Part shown: piece after piece, positions 43,853 to 50,000 of the stretch
Layout: the number at the start of each line of letters is the position of its first letter
Numbering within the stretch: the stretch's first letter is position 1
Assembly (NCBI RefSeq): GCF_025997995.1
Contig: NZ_AP026683.1
Coordinates: 1 to 50,000, forward strand
DNA length: 50,000 nucleotides
Direction of reading: 5' to 3'
Source of the DNA: Sediminibacterium sp. TEGAF015
GTDB lineage: Bacteria > Bacteroidota > Bacteroidia > Chitinophagales > Chitinophagaceae
Notes under the pieces: generated by a model
Database searches by the model: none
Told to the model about the DNA's origin: nothing
What the model saw: the letters and a program-made list of their open reading frames with translations, nothing else
Translations under genes and position numbers: made by a program

Positions 43853-43882
43853 AAAAAAACCCGAAGCTTTGGGCTTCGGGTT
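43853..43882 (-). terminator. Terminator of sucD
   Basis: AACCCGAAGC (43858-43867) and GCTTCGGGTT (43873-43882) form a perfect 10-bp stem; on the minus strand it is followed by a T-run. It lies between the sucD stop and the A2M start. Confidence 0.88.
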
Positions 43883-43903
43883 GTATATTAACAATTTGCT
43901 TGT

Positions 43904-44776
43904 TTATTTTTTTAGTGCGGCAGCCATAGTAATACCAATGTCCGCAGGACTAGCTACCACTTCAATACCGCATTCTGCCATGATTTTCATTTTGGCAGCT
44001 GCTGTATCATCTGCACCACCAATGATGGCACCGGCGTGTCCCATTCTTCTTCCGGGAGGAGCAGTTTGACCTGCAATGAATCCTACTACAGGCTTGGTCT
44101 TATTGTCCTTGATCCAACGCGCAGCTTCAGCTTCCATGCTACCACCAATTTCACCAATCATAATGATACCGTCGGTTTCAGGATCGTTCATTAATAATTC
44201 TACTGCTTCTTTGGTTGGGGTTCCAATGATTGGGTCTCCACCAATACCAATAGCAGTGCTGATACCTAATCCGGCTTTTACTACCTGATCAGCAGCTTCA
44301 TATGTTAGTGTACCACTCTTTGAAACGATACCGATTCTACCTGCTTTGAAAATAAAGCCAGGCATGATACCAACTTTTGCTTCTTCTGCAGTGATTACAC
44401 CAGGACAGTTTGGCCCAATCAAACGGGTTTTGCTTCCCTGTAAGTAATTCTTTACTCTTACCATATCCTGAACAGGAATACCTTCTGTAATACATACTAC
44501 TAAACCGATTCCTGCTTCCGCAGCTTCCATAATGGCATCTGCCGCAAACGCTGGTGGTACAAAAATGATACTTACATCAGCACCAGTTTGCTTAACCGCA
44601 TCGGCTACTGTATTAAATACGGGCTTATCTAGATGGGTTGTTCCGCCTTTATTGGGGGTAACTCCACCTACCACATTGGTTCCATACTCAATCATTTGAG
44701 TTGCATGAAACGTTCCCTCTGTTCCGGTAAAACCCTGAACAATGATTTTTGAGTGCTTGTTTACTAATACTGACAT
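43904..44776 (-). CDS. sucD: Succinyl-CoA synthetase alpha subunit
   Basis: The 290-residue protein is the nucleotide- and CoA-binding alpha subunit of the TCA-cycle enzyme that converts succinyl-CoA to succinate with formation of ATP or GTP. It shows the CoA-binding fold ([22 protein letters not shown]), GPNCPGVI, the [10 protein letters not shown] segment and the phospho-histidine loop [13 protein letters not shown] near residue 245. The length is normal. The beta subunit gene is not in this window. It is a single-gene transcript by its terminator. Confidence 0.97.
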   Translation of the reverse strand: MSVLVNKHSKIIVQGFTGTEGTFHATQMIEYGTNVVGGVTPNKGGTTHLDKPVFNTVADAVKQTGADVSIIFVPPAFAADAIMEAAEAGIGLVVCITEGIPVQDMVRVKNYLQGSKTRLIGPNCPGVITAEEAKVGIMPGFIFKAGRIGIVSKSGTLTYEAADQVVKAGLGISTAIGIGGDPIIGTPTKEAVELLMNDPETDGIIMIGEIGGSMEAEAARWIKDNKTKPVVGFIAGQTAPPGRRMGHAGAIIGGADDTAAAKMKIMAECGIEVVASPADIGITMAAALKK

Positions 44777-44809
44777 AGCCTATCGTTTCGGAGATTTTTA
44801 AAATTTTGG

Positions 44810-44817
44810 CAAAAATA
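44810..44817 (-). promoter_or_regulatory. Possible -7 element of sucD
   Basis: On the minus strand TATTTTTG matches TAnnTTTG exactly, 34 bases before the sucD ATG. The nearest upstream TTTG (44833-44836) is only 15 bases away, shorter than the usual spacer, so the promoter is tentative. Confidence 0.35.
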
Positions 44818-44909
44818 GGTGAAAAACGCTTGCAAAATATGAAATGTCATTCTGCCACTTCATAAATATGGCATCCGTTTTGTATATTCAATACTTCAAA
44901 TATAAAAAC

Positions 44910-45500
44910 ATGAACACAAAGAGAATTACCCTTATTGTCATTATCGGATTAATTGTATTAATCGGCGGATGCGGTATGAGTGGTTACAACGGATTGGTAA
45001 AATTAGATGAAACTGTTAGCCAGTCCTGGAACAATGTACAAAGTGATTATCAACGCAGGGCAGACCTGATCCCTAATTTGGTGAATACCGTTAAGGGAGA
45101 AGCCAATTTTGAGCAATCAACGCTTAAAGCCGTGGTTGAAGCCAGAGCCAGTGCTACCCAAATGAAAGTAGATGCGAAGGATTTGACTCCTGAAAAATTA
45201 CAGGAATTTCAGGCTTCTCAAGGCCAGTTATCTCAAGCATTGGGTCGTTTATTAATGGTTACCGAGAACTATCCTAACCTGAGAGCTAACGAAGCTTTTC
45301 GTGGCCTACAAGCTCAGTTAGAGGGTACAGAAAACCGTATTAAGGTTTCCAGAAACGATTTTAACGCTGCAGTTGCTGCTTATAATGTAAAAGCCAGATC
45401 ATTCCCTATGAATATTTTGGCCAGCATAACCGGCTTTAAAGTAAAAGAAGGTTTTAAGGCAGATGCTGGTTCTGAAAAAGCACCAGAAGTTAAATTCTAA
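44910..45500 (+). CDS. lemA: LemA family protein
   Basis: The 196-residue protein has an N-terminal membrane helix (ITLIVIIGLIVLIGGCG) followed by the LemA helical domain: YNGLVKLDETVSQSWNNVQ, YQRRADLIPNLVNTVKG and the conserved LMVTENYPNLRANEAF and LEGTENRIKVSRNDFN motifs. The cysteine at the end of the helix might be lipidated. The ATG at 44910 gives the standard N-terminus; an upstream ATG at 44844 adds a non-family leader. LemA proteins are membrane-bound helical bundles of uncertain function and often sit beside TPM-domain genes, as here. Confidence 0.94.
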   Translation: MNTKRITLIVIIGLIVLIGGCGMSGYNGLVKLDETVSQSWNNVQSDYQRRADLIPNLVNTVKGEANFEQSTLKAVVEARASATQMKVDAKDLTPEKLQEFQASQGQLSQALGRLLMVTENYPNLRANEAFRGLQAQLEGTENRIKVSRNDFNAAVAAYNVKARSFPMNILASITGFKVKEGFKADAGSEKAPEVKF

Positions 45501-45509
45501 AACCCGCCC

Positions 45510-45971
45510 ATGTTTGGATTATTCGGTAAGAAACAAAAAGAATATTTTACCCAGGCAGAAAAAGATGCCATTGTTGCAGCCATTCAAAAAGCTGAACAAA
45601 GAACCAGTGGTGAAATCAGAATCTATGTAGAATCCAATTGTGCACTGGTGAATCCGGTTCACAGGGCTAAGGAAATATTTTTCCAATTAAAAATGGATCA
45701 GACAGCATCCCGTAACGGGGTGCTGTTGTATTTGGCCATGGAAGATCACCAGCTGGCTGTTTTTGGGGATGAAGGAATCCATCAGAAAGTTGGACATGCC
45801 TTCTGGCTCAAAGAAGTGGAAATGATGCTTTCCGAGTTTAAGCAAATGAACTTTATAGAAGGTATCTGCCATATTATTGAAGATATTGGAGAAGCCCTCT
45901 TGACACATTTCCCTTATGACGGAACTACTGATAAAAATGAATTACCTGACGAGATTGTTTTTGGAAAATAA
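45510..45971 (+). CDS. TPM-domain protein (short, soluble form)
   Basis: The 153-residue protein consists of one TPM (TLP18.3/Psb32/MOLO-1) domain without a signal peptide or membrane helix: FTQAEKDAIVAAIQKAEQRT, SGEIRIYVES, NGVLLYLAMEDHQLAVFGDEG and the C-terminal GICHIIEDIGEALLTHFPY. The function of this class is not settled. It starts 9 bases after lemA and abuts the next TPM gene, so the three form an operon. Confidence 0.88.
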   Translation: MFGLFGKKQKEYFTQAEKDAIVAAIQKAEQRTSGEIRIYVESNCALVNPVHRAKEIFFQLKMDQTASRNGVLLYLAMEDHQLAVFGDEGIHQKVGHAFWLKEVEMMLSEFKQMNFIEGICHIIEDIGEALLTHFPYDGTTDKNELPDEIVFGK

Positions 45972-46766
45972 ATGAAGAAATTACTACTCATACTATTGTT
46001 GGTTGTTCCCTTTTTATCGGGCATTGCACAAAATGTAGTAGCTCCCCCGAATCCACCCAGATTGGTGAATGATTATGCGGGTGTTTTGAGCAAAGAGCAA
46101 GTGGCCATTCTTGAAGAGAAACTGGTTGCACTAGACGATAGTACTTCCAATCAGATTGCAGTAGTAATTCTAAAGTCGCTCGAAGGGTATGAAGTGCAGG
46201 AGTATGCCAATAAATTATTTCGCTCCTGGGGAATCGGGAATAAAAAAACCAACAACGGGGTATTGATCCTGGCTTCTATAGAAGACCGTAAAATATGGAT
46301 CGAAGTTGGTTACGGACTGGAGGGAGCTATACCCGATGTAACAGCTTCCAGTATATACAGAAATGAGATTGTACCGGAATTCAAACAACAGAATTATTAT
46401 CGTGGAATTGACAACGCCATTAATGCTTTGTCAAAAGCGGCTGTTGGTGAATACAAAACCAAAAGAGTCAGAAAAGGTAATAATGGAGATGATGGTTGGT
46501 CTGTTCTCACTTTCATTATTATACTTGTTATAGTGATCTTCATTGTAGGTGCTGGCGGCGGAGGAAGAGGTGGTCGTGGTGGCGGAATGATGAGCCGAAG
46601 AGGTGCAGCCAATGTGGCTGAAGCTCTTTTGTGGTCTTCCTTATTAGGTGGCAACAATAGAGGTGGCGGAGGATTTGGTGGCGGTGGCTTCGGTGGAGGT
46701 GGAGGCGGCTTCGGTGGCTTTGGCGGTGGAAGTAGCGGTGGTGGCGGAGCTGGCGGGTCTTGGTAA
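45972..46766 (+). CDS. TPM-domain membrane protein with glycine-rich tail (YgcG type)
   Basis: The 264-residue protein has a signal peptide (ILLLVVPFLSGIAQ), a periplasmic TPM domain (about 30-155, with VNDYAGVLSKEQVAILEEKL, NQIAVVILKSLEGYEVQEYA and KIWIEVGYGLEGAIPD), one membrane helix (about 175-195) and a tail of about 65 residues made mostly of glycine with phenylalanine and serine. Gly-rich tails are typical for YgcG-like proteins. It starts directly after the stop of the short TPM gene. The reverse strand of the tail yields a long proline-rich frame that is not a gene. Confidence 0.92.
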   Translation: MKKLLLILLLVVPFLSGIAQNVVAPPNPPRLVNDYAGVLSKEQVAILEEKLVALDDSTSNQIAVVILKSLEGYEVQEYANKLFRSWGIGNKKTNNGVLILASIEDRKIWIEVGYGLEGAIPDVTASSIYRNEIVPEFKQQNYYRGIDNAINALSKAAVGEYKTKRVRKGNNGDDGWSVLTFIIILVIVIFIVGAGGGGRGGRGGGMMSRRGAANVAEALLWSSLLGGNNRGGGGFGGGGFGGGGGGFGGFGGGSSGGGGAGGSW

Positions 46767-46777
46767 TTTATTGAATA

Positions 46778-47590
46778 ATGCAAAAGGGAAATAGGATAAT
46801 ATGGCAGTTTGTCTGGATATTTTTTATTGCATCAGGTAAACTGACTGCTCAGTCTGTTTCTTTGCCTCTGATTAGAGTGGTTCATCAGATAAATAATCTT
46901 ACTACGCTGCATATTCCTGATCAGCCAATTACAATTCAATCGCATAAGTCAACAAAAACCAGCTATCGTTTATTAACGCCGGTCTCAACCCGTTTTGAGT
47001 TGGAAGCCACAACTGAAAATATTTCCGGTAGCTTGTTTGCATTTGGAAAGGAAGAAAAATTCAATAGCAATGATACTGCCGGATTGCAATCTGATGAACA
47101 AGCTTGGCTATTGGCGAATATCAATAAGCCCAAGAAAATTGTTATCCATCATTTTCATGCAGATGGATTGTTGTATGATACGCTTGAGTCTAGTAAACCA
47201 TTTTACTTTGAAATAGAAGAAGACCCCGGTAAATACTTTTTACCCTTTGATAAGAAAATAGTGAGAGCAGGATTGATCTGGTCAGACTCTACTGTTCAGG
47301 ATAGTTCTAAACAATTGCATCAGTATATTATTACCAAAATAATTGATCAGCAAATTTTTGTTTCCGTTCTATCCGACTGGCTAATTAAAAGCAAATTGAG
47401 TCAACTCGGGAAGTCAGTTTTGCAGCAGATGAAAGGGATTGCACGATCGGAAAGAGTATACAATTTATCTACCGGTATATTGCAAACTGAATCCATGAAA
47501 GTAAAGCTTTCTGGTAGTAGCACCATGGAGAAAGAGGTATTGCCTATTACGATTGAACTGAGTTCCAACACTGTTGTTTCTTTACATTAA
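46778..47590 (+). CDS. Exported protein of unknown function
   Basis: The 270-residue protein has a signal peptide (FVWIFFIASGKLTAQ). The rest looks beta-rich, with repeated DxxxSKxxFYFEIEED- and FVSVLSDWL-like stretches, an internal GIARSERVYNLSTGILQTE segment and a C-terminus ending in SSNTVVSLH. The plan, a secreted protein whose late part reports an R/Y-x-LSTG segment and a second sandwich, reminds me of DUF6263-like Bacteroidota proteins, but I cannot confirm that. It lies 11 bases after the YgcG-type gene and may end that operon. Confidence 0.72.
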   Translation: MQKGNRIIWQFVWIFFIASGKLTAQSVSLPLIRVVHQINNLTTLHIPDQPITIQSHKSTKTSYRLLTPVSTRFELEATTENISGSLFAFGKEEKFNSNDTAGLQSDEQAWLLANINKPKKIVIHHFHADGLLYDTLESSKPFYFEIEEDPGKYFLPFDKKIVRAGLIWSDSTVQDSSKQLHQYIITKIIDQQIFVSVLSDWLIKSKLSQLGKSVLQQMKGIARSERVYNLSTGILQTESMKVKLSGSSTMEKEVLPITIELSSNTVVSLH

Positions 47591-47592
47591 AA

Positions 47593-47614
47593 TGCCCCGG
47601 GCAATCCCAGGGCA
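47593..47614. terminator. Bidirectional terminator between convergent genes
   Basis: TGCCC-C-GGG pairs with CCC-A-GGGCA around CAAT. It lies between the stops at 47590 and 47624 and has A/T runs on both sides, so it can serve both strands. Confidence 0.75.
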
Positions 47615-47623
47615 CTTTAAGTT

Positions 47624-50000
47624 TTATTGTTTAGACTTCTCTTTTACATAATCTGCCAATGCCTGTTCTCCGCTTGCTTCTTTCTTAGTCGCCAAACCTT
47701 TTAAGAACATATTATTAATTACAGGATCTGTTTGTGATCTGGCACTGGATGGAATGGCATTTCTGAATTCAACAATAGCATCCACCCCTGCTTTGAATTT
47801 AGTTGCATCTTTTACTTTGGATAAAAATTCAACCAAAGAACCAATGGCAGTGAACTTAGCCTGAGACAAAGGCATTTCATTGAAGTTCTTCATGATATAT
47901 TCATAAGCAGACTCATCTCCATTTGCAATGATAACAGAACTGATTGCTGCACTTAGTCTTCCTTTTGCTGTTTGATTTTTTAATTCATTGGCAATTGCAT
48001 ATGCTTTTTTACCATCTAAATCATTCAATGCCATTAAAGCAGCACCTGCTACGGAGTACGAAGAGTCTTTGATGTAATTTTCAAATTGTGCTGCATAGGC
48101 AGCATTTTTTAATCGGCCCAATATGCTTATAGCGTCTGCTCTTACCAACTTAGACGGATCATTTTTAGCAAGGTTTTCAATGGTTGCAATGGTTGCATCG
48201 GATAGCTTAGCATTTCCGAAACTTCCCAATGCCTTCATCCTGATTCTGAAATACGGATCTTTTAAACCGGCTTCTACCAAAGCATATGCACCTTGTTCTG
48301 TAATTTTTTTACCTGCATAATCTATCGCTTCTCTTCTGTCTAAATAGTGACCACCATATTTCATCTGGTGCGCATAAGCTTCCATAGATTTTGATTCTTT
48401 TTTTGCTGCAAGTAGAATTCTTTCAGGATCAATATTTACTAAATCGGGTTGTGTTGCTGCATCAAAATAAAAAGTATCCGCCGTGTTTTTCGCCCAAACC
48501 ATTTCTCTTTTTTTATTGGCCCCATGGTATATGTCAATCTGTACAGGCAGCTGATAAATTTGATGCGTCTGTGTTTGCTTAATAACTACCATAAGTTTTT
48601 TGCTGTTGGCGTCGTATTGCTGACTCAAAGTGAGATTAGGATGGCCACTATTAAAATACCATTGATTAAAGAACCAATTCAGGTCTTTTCCGGTAACAGC
48701 TTCAAATGCCAGTCTTAATTTATGCGCACTTCCGTTTCCAAATTTGTTGTCCGTTAAATATTTATTTAATGAAGCAAAAAATGCATCATCGCCAACATAT
48801 TTTCTTAACATGTGAAGAATTCTTCCCCCTTTGCTGTAACTCACTGCATCAAACATGTCTTCCTGGGTGTCATAATAAAATCTTACAAGGTGTTTACTGG
48901 CATCAGAAGGACTATTCAAGTAGCCATTCATTGCACTCCAGTTAATATAAGCAGCTTCGTCTTTTCCTTGTTTGTATTCTGCCCACAAGTATTCACTGTA
49001 ATCAGCAAAACTTTCGTTTACGGTTAAATTACTCCAGCTTTCTGCAGTAACATAGTCTCCAAACCAGTGGTGAAATAATTCGTGCGCAATGGTTCCTTCC
49101 CAGCTATTGCCATCCGTTAGTTCTCTTGCATCCTGTTGGGCCGATTCCTGGTGTAGGGTTGCAGTGGTATTTTCCATAGCGCCACTTACATAATCTCTTC
49201 CGGTTATTTGGCTGTATTTAATCCAGGGATAATCAACGCCTAATTTGTTAGAGAAGTATTGCATCATTTCAGGCGTATTGCCAAAAATTCTACGGGCTAC
49301 TTTTTCGAAAGGCTTTTCTACATAGTAGCTTACTTCTTTTCCTTTATATGCATCTTTGATAACAGCGTATTCACCCACACCCATAAAGAATAAGTAAGGT
49401 GCATGTGGTAAATCCATTTTCCAACTATCAGTTCTGGTACCATTGGCATTCAGGGTTTGCTTTACCAATTTCCCATTGCTTAGTGTTACATATTTTGCAG
49501 GTACAGTTAAATTGAACTCCTGCGTTGTTTTTTGATTGGTCTTGTCAATGGTGGGAACCCAAACTGAAGTAGCTTCTGTTTCGCCCTGGGTCCATATTTG
49601 TACTGGCTTGGTCTTGTCTTCTCCGCTGGGATTTATAAAATACAGCCCCTTTGCATCAGTGATGGCCGCGCTCCCCTTGACTTCTAAATCATCAGGCTTT
49701 GCAGTATAGTCTACATATACGGTATAGCTTTCACTACGCGTATAAGACTTATCTAGTTTAATTCTTAGCACCCATCCATCGTATTTGTATTGTAAAGGAA
49801 TATTCTTGCCTGCTTTTACAAGCGCTACTTGCTTTATGTCCATTCCCTTGGCGTCTAGCTGTAAAGAGTCTGTTGCATAAAAGTGCGGCTTCAGGGTAAT
49901 CCAGACGTTTCCGTTCAACCTTGACTTACTGTAATCAAAGCTTGCATTCAGTTTGGTGTGAACCAGGTTATTGATTTTTTCAGGAACCGCTCTGTATTCC
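47624..50000 (-). CDS. M1 family aminopeptidase with C-terminal HEAT-like repeats (N-terminus beyond the window)
   Basis: The frame stays open past a TTG at 49918 to the right edge (EYRAVPEKINNLVHTKLNAS upstream), so the gene is partial and the true start lies outside. The M1 features are complete: SGAMENTTATLHQES, HELFHH with Glu 18 residues on (ESWSNLTVNESFADYSEYLW) and the conserved YSKGGRILHMLRKYVGDDAF. From about 490 residues after the TTG, repeated helical pairs (KMKALGSFGNAKL, KLVRADAISILGRLKNAAY, SVAGAALMALNDLDGKKAY) form a HEAT-like end, giving a full-length aminopeptidase, unlike the shorter one at 6499. It is probably secreted or periplasmic. Confidence 0.94.
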   Translation of the reverse strand, partial: EYRAVPEKINNLVHTKLNASFDYSKSRLNGNVWITLKPHFYATDSLQLDAKGMDIKQVALVKAGKNIPLQYKYDGWVLRIKLDKSYTRSESYTVYVDYTAKPDDLEVKGSAAITDAKGLYFINPSGEDKTKPVQIWTQGETEATSVWVPTIDKTNQKTTQEFNLTVPAKYVTLSNGKLVKQTLNANGTRTDSWKMDLPHAPYLFFMGVGEYAVIKDAYKGKEVSYYVEKPFEKVARRIFGNTPEMMQYFSNKLGVDYPWIKYSQITGRDYVSGAMENTTATLHQESAQQDARELTDGNSWEGTIAHELFHHWFGDYVTAESWSNLTVNESFADYSEYLWAEYKQGKDEAAYINWSAMNGYLNSPSDASKHLVRFYYDTQEDMFDAVSYSKGGRILHMLRKYVGDDAFFASLNKYLTDNKFGNGSAHKLRLAFEAVTGKDLNWFFNQWYFNSGHPNLTLSQQYDANSKKLMVVIKQTQTHQIYQLPVQIDIYHGANKKREMVWAKNTADTFYFDAATQPDLVNIDPERILLAAKKESKSMEAYAHQMKYGGHYLDRREAIDYAGKKITEQGAYALVEAGLKDPYFRIRMKALGSFGNAKLSDATIATIENLAKNDPSKLVRADAISILGRLKNAAYAAQFENYIKDSSYSVAGAALMALNDLDGKKAYAIANELKNQTAKGRLSAAISSVIIANGDESAYEYIMKNFNEMPLSQAKFTAIGSLVEFLSKVKDATKFKAGVDAIVEFRNAIPSSARSQTDPVINNMFLKGLATKKEASGEQALADYVKEKSKQ

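Noticed and set aside
46397..46783. Minus-strand proline-rich frame of 128 codons
   Set aside because: It mirrors the glycine codons (GGN) of the YgcG-type tail; the low-complexity frame arises from composition only.
1..50000. CRISPR arrays, rRNA genes, insertion sequences or prophage genes
   Set aside because: No regular spaced repeats, rRNA sequence, transposase or phage structural motif was seen on reading both strands.

Overview
The window looks like the dnaA end of a Bacteroidota chromosome, most likely a member of the Chitinophagaceae or a close relative. The evidence is an ECF-sigma/FecR/SusC/SusD module, TAnnTTTG-type promoters with a TTTG element about 20 bases upstream, few Shine-Dalgarno sites, and protein families typical of the phylum (VCBS/UnbV lipoprotein, GH144-type glucanase, giant alpha-2-macroglobulin-like protein, LemA/TPM genes). 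The species cannot be fixed from sequence reading alone.

Layout. 1-2060: dnaA with its terminator, then a tRNA-Ser(GCT)/tRNA-Pro(TGG) pair behind a textbook Bacteroidota promoter and followed by two tandem terminator-like hairpins. 2060-5290: an AT-rich accessory stretch with short palindromic repeats, degenerate small ORFs, a conserved protein of unknown function, a small Xre-type regulator and a membrane PAS protein that ends after its histidine phospho-acceptor helix pair. A 17-bp direct repeat occurs at both ends. 5280-9402: a hypothetical gene, an exported alpha/beta hydrolase overlapping an M1-type peptidase across an A9 tract, and an acetyl-CoA hydrolase/CoA-transferase family gene.

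9553-27791 is a polysaccharide utilisation locus. It holds the sigma and anti-sigma switch, the SusC/SusD import pair, a LamG lipoprotein, a VCBS/UnbV lipoprotein and four enzymes (GH30, GH144-type, GH43-like with a discoidin domain, GH3). Beta-glucan is the best guess for the substrate: surface binding proteins and endo-enzymes would cut it, SusCD would import oligomers, and GH3 would finish them to glucose. An M28 peptidase follows.

29289-32850 (minus strand): a PAP2 phosphatase and a metB-like/hom operon led by a SAM-I riboswitch with a visible promoter, antiterminator candidate and terminator. 33015-36386: uvrA plus a small conserved gene. 36383-43800 (minus): a membrane protein, a DAO-family flavoenzyme and a 1969-residue A2M/MG2 protein as one tight operon. 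43904-44776 (minus): sucD. 44910-47590: lemA and two TPM-domain genes plus a secreted protein. The window closes with an M1 aminopeptidase with HEAT-like repeats, whose N-terminus lies beyond the right edge.

The observation I would check first is at 6544-6595. A dnaX-type A AAA AAG heptamer at the end of the hydrolase gene lies exactly in phase to join it by a -1 shift to an M1 peptidase that lacks its own signal peptide. A possible stem-loop follows downstream.
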